Source of the DNA: Lepidodermella squamata
Taxonomy: Eukaryota; Gastrotricha
Direction: 5' to 3'
DNA length: 64,000 nucleotides
NCBI GenBank assembly: GCA_047495785.1
Contig: JBLDXI010000006.1
Span: 1 to 64,000 of the forward strand
Below are positions 52,601 to 63,848 of this stretch, piece by piece. The notes under the pieces were generated by a model, which worked only from the letters and a program-made list of their open reading frames with translations, was not told where the DNA came from and searched no databases. A program made the translations under genes and the position numbers. Positions within the stretch are counted from its first letter, which is position 1. Every line of letters begins with the position of its first letter.

Positions 52601-55600
52601 ATATGAGATGCGTTTTAAATGTTGATTCAGCTAAAATTGGTATAAGCATATACTTGCTGTCGATTAAATGGCTCATAGAGGAATAATTAATAGAGGAGTA
52701 GTCACACAAATGACTACTGAGTAATCGGGAAAGTACTTGGTCCTTGACGCGAAATCGTTCATATCTTACACTCTCTATGATCTTATTCCAATTAGTCATA
52801 GTCAGAAGCTCGTTACTTTGATCGTCTAGGTATTGCGCAATGTCGCGTAAAGTCATAGTTCCAATGATTCTCGCTGAGGTAAATAACAAGCAATCGATCA
52901 TTAATCGAATAAAACCAATCCTGAAACATACCCGTTTGGCCCGCCATAAATGCTTCGTTCAAGCGTCGACAGCTGTCAATAATTGAGGCCAATTGATTTT
53001 CGTTGAGGGATACATTATAGGAAGCCAAGCAAGAATATCCCATAGTTACAGCATTATCGGTTCCCTCTGGTTCCTGAAAAAGAGAGTTAAATATCTGCGA
53101 TTGAATATTAAATTTTCTGGTTTTTATTACCAACGCTTTTCGCATAAAAGTACTATGCGCGGCCTTACGCTGCTGTTTTTGCTGTACATAGCCACACATA
53201 CTCCGTGCCTATCACGTTTTTTGGTCACTGCTGTCGAATCACCTTGATTCGTCGATATTTTCTAATTCCATATTTTTCGGCAATGCCAGCGCCATCGGTG
53301 GCGCTTTTTTCCGACGGTCTCTGCCTGGCGTAAGCCCTGTGGCTTATTCCGGTTCCTCTCTGGCGGTGCGAGCCTGCCCGACTTGGGGCGGGCTGCCTTT
53401 CGCTCTGAAGCTGCCGCACACTGGCCTGCTCTGGTGGCTAAGCGGCCGTTGCCTGCCGACCTATTCACGTTTCATGTTGGCCCCGTTTGACCCGGCGCGG
53501 GTCGGTGCTGTTCGGGAGCCGGTGCCGGCCCGCGACCTGGATGAGGCGGGCGGCGGATGGCTGGCTGTCGGTGTGGTGTCGGTTTGGCGGTGGCGGATGG
53601 GCGGCGGGTGGCTTGCCGCATTTCGGCGACCCGTGCGCAGCTGTCTGGCGGCGGATGGCTGGCCGCATCTCGGCGCCTCGACTCGGCCGGCGTTGGCGGC
53701 CATGGACGCTTAGATATTTTTGTACATAATTTTTGTGATCACTTGTTTACTCTGTTATTGATTGCTAACTCGATGCGAAGCCGCCCATGTTTAGCCTGCG
53801 GGCTGATGGGCTGGGAATGTAACGAACCTAGAATAATAAACCACACATTTCTCTCTCTCTGAGGTTACTGTCGTTTTCGATTCCGGTGCTGTTCGTTAGA
53901 ACGCGCACTTCTGATTATTCTCAAACAATTTTTTGCTGCTGTTATTATCGATACGCCAACTTCGTCAGATATTTCAACAACAAAGCTGCTTCAACAACAA
54001 GCTGCCCGTCATCAATTTACTACGACTACGAGCACGTGGTAATCCCATTCATCGATTCAAGCACGTGGCATGGCTACACCACGAATTTCTTCTTCTGCTT
54101 CTTTGGCGACAAGATGACTAAGATGGTCGAACTACGCGGCAAACAAGCTATGTTCGAACTCAACGACTACGATCTTGCTGAAAATTGCGTGAAAAACGGC
54201 CTGATTTGCAAGCCGTTCATGTTACGATTCCGATGGTTTATTGTCAAGCAATCTGATGTTGTTCAATGTTTCAACTGCCAGCGATATGGCCACCTGGCTC
54301 GAAACTGCTCTGATGAGACGAGATGCTTACGATGTGGTCGCAAACACGACGTGAAGACTTGCTTGCGGGGTGTTCGTTGCTGCAATTGTGGTGGCGAGCA
54401 CACCGCGAACTCGAGGGATTGCCCTCTGCGCCGGCCTTCGGCTGGCTGAAACGAAAGTTTCATGGGAAATTGCTATGCAATTTCAAGACGGGTCGGGGGG
54501 TAACTGGGATTTCTAACGAAATCCTAGTTGCTCATCCACTCTAAATTTGGGAAAATTTTTAAGGACGGGATAGTTTTGGTCCCAAGGGGCGGGTTCTGGG
54601 TCTAAGTGGTGACGGCGGGTGGTTAAGTTGGTCCCACTTTGGCTACATGATGAATCCGCTGCCAGGTCCGTCTGTGATCTTCCATCACAAGTGACGCTGT
54701 AGGGGCAAATTTGATAGCCCGATCGGCGCGGCTCTGAGCCAAATTCCCCAGTAAGTTTGGGGGGGGGGGGGGGGGGGGTTTCTGAGGTTACTGTCGATAC
54801 GAACTTCGGTGCGGTTCTATTAGAACGCGCACTTTTGCTATTTTTCGAAAAACAATTTTTCGCTGTTTATTCTCACTGTTTGGCTACATCGCTGGATATT
54901 TCGCTCAATCAATTCGATTACGTCAACATCTACGTCAACATCGATCGACTATCTGCGAGCACGTGGCAACTCTACTATCAATGAATGGCGTCTGGAGGAA
55001 AAAACTCGATGGCGTCTTCACCACAACATATTAACTCATACCCGAACGCTAGCAAGCTGTTTACAGCTATTCCATCGACCCATCAAGGCCTGTTCTCCAA
55101 TATGGATAGACTAACGCGGAGTGCTATCTACAGTATCGTCGAAAGTATCTACATGAATCAGGGCAGTCTGAGTGGCATGGATCTCTTGATTCTCATGCTC
55201 AAGGAAATGGACCTTCGAGGGAGAATCTTTTCCTTCAACGACCGCGATTACGACGACGACAAGCCAGAAACTAACGAATTGGGTACGCAAACCTGCCAAG
55301 ATCGTGCGAACAACACAACGCAGACGATCCTAGAAAATCGGCCCAAGCAAGTGGCGCCGAAGAAGAAGTCTTTTGAAAAGATTATTGTCAAGACCGAACC
55401 GAACTGCGATCGAAAACAACTGTGGTCCAGGATAGTGGCGGCGGCACCGGAGGCTGGTTTCAAGGGCTGCAAGCAGACTTCAGATTCTCTGGAGATACGT
55501 CTCGATTCGAGCGTTCAATCTGCCCAGCTCAGCACTAAACTGGAATCTCTCGGGGCCAAAGTCATGCTGCAAAGACCGACCAAATACCGAATAGTTCTAA

Positions 55601-58513
55601 CAAACTTCGATGCGAATGCCGTCTCGGCGAGCCACATTACGGCTGTCTTTGGCGACAAACTGGCGAAGACGGTTACCCTTCGGGGTGGCCAACTGATGTT
55701 CGAGCTTACTGATTTCGATCTGGCGGAGCGAGCGGTGAAAACTGGTCTAACTGCCAAGCCGTTTCTACTCCGATTCCGATGGTTCGTTGTGAAACCACCT
55801 GATGTGATCCAATGCTACCGCTGCCAACGTTACGGCCACATGGCGCGGAGCTGTTCCGAAGAAGAAAGATGCCTACGATGTGGTCGACCTCACAATGTGA
55901 CGATGTGTGTGCGTGCTGTGAGCTGCTGCAATTGCGGTGGCAAACATGCCGCAAACTCGAGGGAATGCCCTCTGCGCCTGCCTCCGGCGGGCTGAAACAA
56001 CATGCATGTGGGAAATGGTGATTTCGCAAGAAATTGCCATTTCAAGACGGGTCGAGTGGTAACTAGGATTTCTGGGAAATCCTAGTTGCCACTGCTCAAA
56101 ATTGGGGAAAATTCTTAAGAACGGGATAGTTTGGGATTCCAACACGGTGGGGTGGTCCTGGGTGTGGGTGGAGACGGCGGGTGGTTAAGAGGGTCCCACT
56201 TGGCACACATGATGACCCCGCCGGTCCGCACGTGATCTTCAGTCACAGTGACGCTGTAGGGGCGACCTTGATTTGCCCGACCGGCGCGGCTACTGAGCCA
56301 AATGCCCCAGTAGGTTTGGGGGGGGGGGGGGGGGGGGGGGGGGGGAGTTAAGTAATCAAAACTACTGAACAACGAAGACCTCAGCAGCTGAATTTCGAGT
56401 TCTCAATGCTCTTCATCGGGGAAAATAGAAATACTTTACTGCTCCTAGCTCGCATTATCAAGAATTTGACATCCCCTGATCCAAGAGACATGTCGCCAGC
56501 CGCCAGCTGTCAATCAATTTAGCTATTATTTTGGTTAGATATGTTGCATTGAAAGTTGACCGCCATGTAAAGTGCACTTTCAGCATAAGCGCTGCGTTGA
56601 AAGTACACTCTAAACATTGATAGTGCACTTTATAGAGGTTTATTACACTTTGATAGAATAGAAAATTACACTTTGATTTTCTTGCTTGGTTTCCAAATTA
56701 AAAAAAAACTGATTAAAATAACTGAAAATGACGTAGGGAACATTCGGTTTGCTCATTGAAATCATGAGACGTAGCTAGGACGCCGCAGCTGGGTTGTTTA
56801 CGAGAAAAAAGTGTTGGCAGAGATAATTAGGGTCAAAGGTCACTTTTTGAAAATACTGAGATGAATCACCTCATTAAATTTTCGCGCTCTTTTCATCCTT
56901 TTTTTATGTTTCCCATAAAAGATCCCTTGATTCAGGCGCAATCAATCGATATTCAAGCAACACAATCTAAAAAGTGAAATCAACATTAGTTTCGAGCCAT
57001 TAATTTTCGAAATCGATTAATCATGGATGAAACTAAAATCAATGGATGTAATGAAGAAGCTTGCTTTCCAAATTTACTAGAGGGAGTCATTGAAAAAAAT
57101 TCCTAAACATTAAACATTGTTTATCTCAAGTAGTTAGAGCATACACGGAGAATGCTTGTTGTAAATCATGCTGAAAAAGGAGAAAAAACTGAGATTTGAA
57201 AAATCTGACAAAATGAGATGCTGATCAGATCCAGCACATATCTCGATTTTTCATTCCAGTTTCAACCGCCAGTAATTTGGCCGAAAATGAGCAATCAAGT
57301 TCCCGGTGAAAGTCCCATAGCCGAAAGCGTTGAAAATTTCGACTGAAAAACATTTCCTGCTGCATTGTTTAAGAGATGAACTTATCTTGCGTCATTACGC
57401 AACAGATGCAGCATAATCGCGAAGTGAAATAAAACAAATCAATGGAGTAATTCATGCAGCTTGTTTGAGTTGCTTTTTGTCTCAAGAAATTAGTTTGCTA
57501 AGCTCTACATCTCATTGTTCAAGTCTCTCGATCTCTGAGTTCCGACTTGGAACCTGATTCTAGCTTTGTAACCATCGACGCCTACGATTTTTAAAACCTT
57601 TTGAAATTTCAACTTAATATTTTTTAAATTTCAGGGATTAATAAAATAATTATTTTTATTAAACCCTGAACATTTAATTTTTCCAAAAGGGAAATTATCC
57701 AGAATATTCAAGCATGCATAACGACAACACGTCAGTTAGTATGGCGGGATTCAAGCTTCGGCGTCCTAGCTACGTCTCATGATTGAAATATATCTTAATC
57801 GGCTATGGGAAGAAATTGCCTTATACGATACGACATTTAATTACTGTATGAGTTCATACTTTGGTCGAGTAACCTATGGTGAGTTGGTTGAGTGCTGCCT
57901 GCCAAGGTTTCAATCTCTGCGTGTCAAGCGATGCTATCAGTTCAATTTTATAACCTGGCTCAGTGCCTAAATATACGGCAAAGTGCGACTTGTTGTGGCT
58001 GACAATCGCCAGGAAGTGCCATTTACTCGGTTGCCACACGTTCTCCACTTTGGTCGAAACTATTGCACGGCCGTCTGTCGCGCCGATTTCCACACTGAAA
58101 TTACCGAATCGCAATCTTACGTAAAATGAATTGCCGAGGGAGTTTTGTGAATCAATCTCTGTCAACTCGACAATCCCTCTCGGTTGCTTGCCAGTTGTTT
58201 GATATGGGAAGAAAAACAGCGTAAATGCTTGCTGGCGGTTTTCAGAGGAGCGATACTTCAAGAGATACGTCGAAAATTCAAGAAAATAAAAAGTGTAGTC
58301 AGCCCATGATGAGTAGGCGCTATCAAGGTAGCCGAATGGACCTGCTTGTTGCATTACGCATGCCGATTCCGCGTGGCGGGCTTTGATGACAGCTATTGGC
58401 AGATAAGCAATGTTTTCCGTGCCATATTGACGATTATACGGCACCAAGAGATGGGGCGATCCGAAGCAATACACATTTTCGATGATTGTTAGAAATAGCA
58501 CGGGGAGTCGCAT
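49601..58513 (-). CDS. receptor tyrosine kinase RTK1 with LamG and pseudo-trypsin ectodomain
   Basis: Exons 58,513-57,860, 53,073-52,932, 52,873-52,737, 52,630-52,423, 52,381-51,072, 51,023-50,750, 50,701-49,847 and 49,797-49,601 join in frame to about 1,258 aa. Order: signal peptide; LamG-like domain (about 20-215); small Cys-containing region; SEA-like segment (about 330-378; QRAYPFNG); second LamG-like domain (about 395-590); acidic Glu/Asp run; trypsin-like domain with His lost (CIGAWLAENVIITASSC) and the Ser region altered (CDLRLGATLLL); membrane span (about 912-935; AIILGVLAIIAILIVI); kinase domain ([43 protein letters not shown]). Catalytic residues are all present, so it is likely an active tyrosine kinase. 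Intron 1 is 4.8 kb and holds retroelement units. The 48-nt intron 51,024-51,071 is in frame and free of stops. Confidence 0.82.
51541..51657. repeat. in-frame minisatellite encoding an acidic Glu/Asp run in RTK1
   Basis: Repeats of ATCTTCATCTTCATC (15 bp), about seven copies, encode EDEDD-type repeats on the minus strand. The frame is kept. Such runs are prone to length polymorphism. RTK2 lacks the run. Confidence 0.85.
53240..53850 (+). other. GC-rich segment ending in AATAAA, possible retroelement 3' end
   Basis: Much more GC-rich than its surroundings, with overlapping open frames (for example plus 53,339-53,713, rich in Gly/Trp/Arg). It ends near AATAATAAA and a CT run at 53,851-53,860. 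No domain recognised. It abuts the first ORF1-only unit, so it may be the 3' end of another retroelement. Confidence 0.35.
53859..54778 (+). mobile_element. non-LTR-like ORF1-only unit 1, internally deleted, poly(G) tail
   Basis: Starts CTGAGGTTACTGTCG like unit 2 and ends in G20 (54,759-54,778). The open frame 53,886-54,449 retains the C-terminal part of ORF1: an RRM-like tail (MVELRGKQAMFELNDYDLA) and three zinc knuckles (CFNCQRYGHLARNC, CLRCGRKHDVKTC, CCNCGGEHTANSRDC). About 650 nt of central ORF1 present in unit 2 are missing. The 3' UTR of about 310 nt is homologous to that of unit 2. Confidence 0.75.
54779..56345 (+). mobile_element. non-LTR-like ORF1-only unit 2, poly(G) tail
   Basis: Starts directly after unit 1's poly(G) and ends in G28 (56,318-56,345). 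It encodes one ORF1 and no reverse transcriptase, then a 3' UTR of about 330 nt shared with unit 1. The head-to-tail junction at a G run suggests target-primed insertion at G/C tracts, or tandem copying. Both units lie in intron 1 of RTK1, antisense to it. Confidence 0.75.
54985..55995 (+). CDS. LINE-type ORF1 (gag-like) protein with three CCHC zinc knuckles
   Basis: A 336-aa open frame. The N-terminus (1-60) is Ser-rich. Residues 95-150 are basic and polar. About 150-270 resembles the RRM-like region of Jockey/R1/I-type ORF1 (KYRIVLTNFDANAVSASHI; VTLRGGQLMFELTDFDLA; FLLRFRWFVV). Three Cys-rich knuckles follow at about 275-328 (CYRCQRYGHMARSC, CLRCGRPHNVTMC, CCNCGGKHAANSREC). ORF1 proteins bind the element's RNA and chaperone nucleic acids during target-primed reverse transcription. 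The stop follows LPPAG at the same place as in unit 1. No ORF2 is linked, so a partner element would have to supply reverse transcriptase. Confidence 0.75.
   Translation: MASGGKNSMASSPQHINSYPNASKLFTAIPSTHQGLFSNMDRLTRSAIYSIVESIYMNQGSLSGMDLLILMLKEMDLRGRIFSFNDRDYDDDKPETNELGTQTCQDRANNTTQTILENRPKQVAPKKKSFEKIIVKTEPNCDRKQLWSRIVAAAPEAGFKGCKQTSDSLEIRLDSSVQSAQLSTKLESLGAKVMLQRPTKYRIVLTNFDANAVSASHITAVFGDKLAKTVTLRGGQLMFELTDFDLAERAVKTGLTAKPFLLRFRWFVVKPPDVIQCYRCQRYGHMARSCSEEERCLRCGRPHNVTMCVRAVSCCNCGGKHAANSRECPLRLPPAG
56346..57858. other. remainder of RTK1 intron 1; no gene seen
   Basis: AT-rich sequence between the poly(G) tract and exon 1 of RTK1. It has no supported coding frame on either strand. The RTK1 exon 1 donor (GTATGA) is at its right end. 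Confidence 0.5.
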
Positions 58514-58886
58514 TTTCGCTTTAAAAGTTCACGCAATATAGGCCTAATATAGGGATAAATAGACAATTTTACCAAAAGTAAGCCGCAGATCATTTATCAG
58601 GCACAAAAATGAAGTCATAGATTAGGTTTCTGTGAATTCATCTTATAGCGCAAGCATAAACATGTCCATCTTGCTAACGACAAGTTCACACAGGGAGCGA
58701 AGTAGGGTAGCAGATTTGGAAAGGATAAGGAAATCGTCGGAAGGGTCACCACTTTGGTGCTTGTCTGTGTAACGAGAGTGAATTAGTAGAGATGACCCCT
58801 GCCATACCTTGAAGTACTTCGCTCTCCCTTCACTCACATCATCTATACCAAGGTACATATTTCAGCTGTCAATAATGTTTTAATTT

Positions 58887-61800
58887 TTAAAGATAGGCTT
58901 CAATAAATTCTTCCAGTTCCAGAAATGATGGTCGGTCACTCGCTGTCTCCAACCAGCATTTTGTCATCACACTCTCGTAGAATGGCTCGGGACATTTCAA
59001 GGGTTTTTCCAGCACCTTACCAGTCGTAATTCGAACTACCACTGAGGAAGTATCCAGTCCTTCATAAGGGATCGATTTGCACTCTATCACGCGAAATAGT
59101 TATTGGAGTAACATGGAAAGAATATTTATTAAATGTCACCTGAAAATACTTCCCACATCGTAACTCCGAAACACCAAACATCGCTTTTCGGGCCGAACTT
59201 CATCTGCTCGATAGCTTCAGGAGGGTACCAGCGAATCGGTATCACCACCGCTGTTTTGCAACTTGTAGTAAACATTATCCGGGTCGAGGATGCGCGACAT
59301 TCCGAAATCGCTGATTTTCAAGACGAAATCGTCTGAGACTAGAACATTCCTGCAAGCGAGGTCTCGGTGGAGGCAGTTTTTCGACGAAAGGTAGGCCATG
59401 CCACGGCAGATCTGGAGGCAGTAGTCGATAAGCCCCGCTTCAGTCCGGTCATCGTCTGTTTTCTTCAGAAATTGATCCAGGCTGCCTTTTGCCATGAACG
59501 GAGCGACAATGCATGGTTGGCCGTTAATAGCAGCTACTCCAATCAGAGGCAGAACATTATGATGGGAGAAATCTTTCATTATAAGGGCTTCCCTTAGAAA
59601 ATCAGTCATTTTGGATACAGACCCTGGTTTGACACTTTTGATTGCGATCATAATTTCGCTGTTGCTATCAAAACCTTTAAGACTGGCTCGATGAACGGAA
59701 CCGAACTGGCCCTCCCAGACGTAATCGTGCAGTTCGATCCTCCCTGGTTGAATGTTGATCGGTTGGAACTGTTCAATTAGTTCATCAGCCTGTGGCAAGT
59801 CCTTCAGAAGGCTGGATAGATCGGCGATTGCTTCTATGTAGTTTGAAGCATTTGCAGGATTGGAATTCAATGTCATGCCGACGAACCGTTTTACGAAAGC
59901 TTTAGACCTCCACCTGTAGAAAATAACCGCCGCTACGACCAGTATAGCGATTACGGCGACGACACTCAAAATGATCGCGACAAGCGCAACTACTCGGAGA
60001 AACAATAATAACCTATGACAAAGCAAAAAAGTTTTACAAACCTGTGTAATCCTGTTGACCCAAACTTGGCGTTGTGGCTCCAGATTCCACCAGAGACTTT
60101 GATTTGATTTGATTTGATTGTGATTTTATTTGATTTAGGCCATTTTTTGATGATTTGATTTATTGATGATTTGATTTAGAAAATTTCAGGATGATTTGAT
60201 TTGATTTAAATTTAGCCCTCTTGATTTACTGCTGATTTATAAAAATCAGAACTCTCGGAATTTCCCTGTTACTAAACATGAGAAATTATATTTGCCTTGA
60301 AAACAACTGTTTTCCAAAGCCTGGAGCTATTCATCCCCTTTCATACTCATTCAACCAAAGCCAAGCTTGAAATTTGAAAGAACCCCCAGAAATTTACCAT
60401 GATACTCATGTTTCCCTATGCGAAAGATTTGATTTGATTTGATTTAAACGAGCCTGATGATTTGATTTGATTGATTTACTATCGATTTTTTGGGGATTTG
60501 ATTTGAAATGATTGATTTACTGAATAAATCAAATCAAATCAAATCAAAGTCACTGGATTCCACCACTTTTTCTTCAGTTACTCCGCTCGTTACTCCACCA
60601 GTGATCGTCTCAGTTTCATTTGCCCACTCGTAGATGTAAGGACACGGCTGATTTGCCGGAACACTCATGCAACCAGCAGTTGTTTTGATCCTCTCGCTCA
60701 TCGGAAGGATGTTTCGAAATTTTATGGGAACTCCCGTTTCGCAAGTTTGATTGACATCTTCAAGAAATATCCCAGCCTGATCATAAAATAAAATTAGACG
60801 TAATACCTTATCACTATTTCTTTAATTTCCTTTACCAAAACGTATCTTTTTCCAAGCTGTGTTATATTGTCGCTATCGATCGTCAACAGCAAAGCGGAAC
60901 CAGGAAGCAAATCGCAAGGTGAGATGTTCTTATACTTGGTTTGAAAGCACAGCGCCGATGCTTCTGTTTTCAGCGACTCTTTGATCGTTTCCAAACAGTT
61001 TGATTGTGGTATCAATGTACCAGAAATGTAGCCATAATTTGCTTTACGCCCACGTAGCCCGACGATATAAGCAGGATCGTTCCACAGAATGTTTTCGTGG
61101 CAGCAAGTCGGTAAGCAAATGCTATTCGAGTCCTTGAACGGTTTACCAAACCGGGATATGGCGATAGAGTCGAATGTTTCATAGGCCTGCGAAGAATTGA
61201 GCGTTTTTTCGCAAGAGGAACTTGTTACCAAAATTCTATCAGACAGCAAAATTCCTATGCAATTCTCGGCTGTATAAACTATGAAAGGGAACTGATCGTT
61301 TTTCGCATCGGTTGGCTTTGTTACAGGCGAAGCTAAAGGTTTCGTGGTTAGGGATATGCCGCAACTTTTTCGAGATATAAAGTAACGCATTGCATCTTGA
61401 ACAGAGAGCAAATCTTGCCAAGTCAACCTGCCGCCATAAATCGACAATGCTGCTATTGCATGATGCACCATTGTCCAGTTTGAGGAAAATCCGTAAGATG
61501 AGCCAACAGTAAACCCGGACGATTGAGACCACCACTTTTCCGCTGGAGAATCACTTGGGGGTCGTTCTGCGGCAAAAACTAATGTGAAATTGTTGAAAAC
61601 TGTCAGCCACGGTTCATTTGGCGCTGCGGAGAACACAATGCCAACAAAGGTCCATTCCGCTATAGGAAAAATCCCAGGTACCGTGATGACTACGTCGGGT
61701 AATTTGAGAACAGTGCATCAGGATGCTGATATCCGAAGCTGATCGAATTCGGGTGAAATTCAAGGATACCAATTTGTTCTGAGAAAAATTCATTGCGTTG

Positions 61801-63848
61801 GTAGAAGAAAGACACAGTAAGCCCCGAGGTAGAAAGTAAAGGTATTTTGAAATCAGCTACTTCAAATACTTCGCTGTTGAACCACACGCCAGCGTCTTTG
61901 AAGAGGCCGCGGAACATAAAATTTGACTTTACGACCAACTGCTTGCTTGGCAGGCGGCGAGGACCGAAATCATATAGGCCATGTTCATTCGAAATCGGCC
62001 AGAAGCCAACTAGCGAGAAAGATCTGGGCATTGACACCGCTGAAAGGTTTTTTAATACCATAAGAGGTACGTCCGTGATAACTTTTCCATCTTACCTTGG
62101 GTTGCCGAAAATAATGCGATGTTCTTATTCGCGATCAAATCGCTCAATTCTTCCAGTACACTCTCCTCGCTGCGATTAGCATTGAAAGGATATGCTCGCT
62201 GGATAACACTCGCAAACGTTGCTAGAGAAGTGTTAGGAGAGACCAACTCCAATTTTGTAATGAGCGAATTCGGCCTTCCGTAGGAGACGTTTTTCAGATT
62301 TTCATTGAGCTAGATGAAATTTTAGAAAAGAATCAGTAAAACAGAGAGCTTTTCTTGTCTGAATTCATCAAAAATTTCAAATTAATTATATTCTGAGATT
62401 TGAGATTTCAAATATATCGTTAGCGTCGTTGAATATATCGGATTAAGGCTTGTTTCAAGGTGGCAGGTGACGAGTAAAAAGCCTTTCGACTTGTCTCTTC
62501 ACTCACGTTAATAAGGCCGTTTTTTTACTTTCAATTCGAAATGGATTTAAACAAGACTAAATGAGTTATTCAATAACGCTAACGATATTAATTCATTAGA
62601 ATACGAATTTAATTTATTTAAAATTGAATTTTCTCCTCTCATGGCTATAGACGATTACCATACAGAAGGAAGGTCACTGCATTCTGTGGCGGTAACGTTA
62701 CATCATGGTATTTGCTCGTGGCCTTACGTGTTCTATCATACTCGTTGTCATGGACAGCTCAATGTTTTGAAAGGTTGGATCTTGCGGCCAAGTGATGCCG
62801 TTGAAAATCATCGTTCCAACAATTCTCACTGTAATTGATAAATGTCGCATTTCACTCATGGCGGTATGAAGTTCATGAGACCTGTTTGCTTCGACAAGAA
62901 TGCATCGTTTAGGCCGCGACAGCTGTCGACAAGAGAGGCTAATAGTTGCTCACTTAGTGACACGTTATAGCAGGCCAAGCAAGAAAAGCCTTCAGTTATG
63001 CCGCTGTTAGCAACCAACTCCGACTGAAAAGGATGGATAGGCATTGGACGGAACGTTATAATAACCTCTGATTCTCGGACTGTTTGGTTTAGGCAAGGCT
63101 CATTATACTACTCTGGTTTCGGGGTGTAACTGTTTGCATTCGACTTTCTTTGGCTTCACCTATTTTGCGTGTAATCACTTACCTCATCACCAGGACCCCA
63201 CTCATGGAAGCCAATTATCAGTGCGTAATCCAGTATAGGTCGAGGAGGCCATTCTGGCCTGTTCAACGCCTGTGCGTTGAGAGTGACTAGCTTCCGCAGT
63301 TCGTAAATTGGCTCAACACCAATGAATACGGAAAAGTGAGACTTGTTTTGGCTGACAATGGCCAGAAAGTGCCATTTTCTCGGGTGCCACGCATTTTTAA
63401 CTGTGGCCGACAAGCGTTGGTTCGAGCCATGCGCGCCAATTTCTGCGCTAAAATTGCCAACGTTCAGCTTGAAATAGATCGTGAAATCCTTTTCTCGAAA
63501 GGAGAGAATCCCTCTTGCCACGCCTCCTGATTGAGACGCGTATGTGAAGAAAAACAGTGACACGGTTTGCTGGCGGTCGAATTCGAAGAGGCGATAGTTC
63601 AAGTCATAAGTAGATAGCATACTAGAAGCTGAGGAATAAGCACTTTCGAGGTAACCAAACGGACCTGCTTGTTGCATGACGCCAGCTGAGGCAGCGTGCG
63701 AGTATTCAGTCACAACGTTTGACACGTTGGCCATGTTTCTCGTGCCGTATTGGCGATTGTACGGCACCAGAAGCAAGGGCTTGCCGAAGCTGGATACCGT
63801 GTCGATGAATGTCGTAGTCAAAATAGAACTGATGAGAAATCGCGTCAT
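58887..63848 (-). pseudogene. RTK2: receptor tyrosine kinase paralogue with frameshifts and a transposon insertion
   Basis: Exon layout mirrors RTK1: 63,848-63,183 (signal peptide plus LamG-like), 63,023-62,882 (142 nt, the same length as in RTK1), 62,828-62,728, 62,309-62,096, then 62,039 onward. Lesions: (a) a frameshift with an in-frame TAG near 61,688 in the second LamG-like domain; (b) a 463-bp foldback insertion (60,093-60,555) in the exon before the membrane span, bringing a stop; (c) an 8-nt deletion relative to RTK1 near 59,247 in the kinase domain before [10 protein letters not shown]; (d) the first Gly of the ATP loop is Trp (VWEGQFGSV). HRDLACRN, DFG and the trypsin-like segment (CIGILLSDRILVTSSSC; CDLLPGSALLL) remain readable. 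Probably a recent pseudogene; sequencing error could explain some, but not all, breaks. Confidence 0.8.
60093..60555. mobile_element. foldback element with TTTGATTTGA inverted ends and 10-bp target duplication
   Basis: Flanked by GATTCCACCA on both sides (60,083-60,092 and 60,556-60,565). The ends are inverted repeats starting GACTTTGATTTGATTTGATT. The interior is rich in TGATTTGATTTA. No coding frame. It sits in RTK2's juxtamembrane exon. Confidence 0.85.

Noticed and set aside
53339-53862. Overlapping long frames in the GC-rich segment
   Set aside because: Frames on both strands and in several phases are open because of GC-rich composition; none shows a domain.
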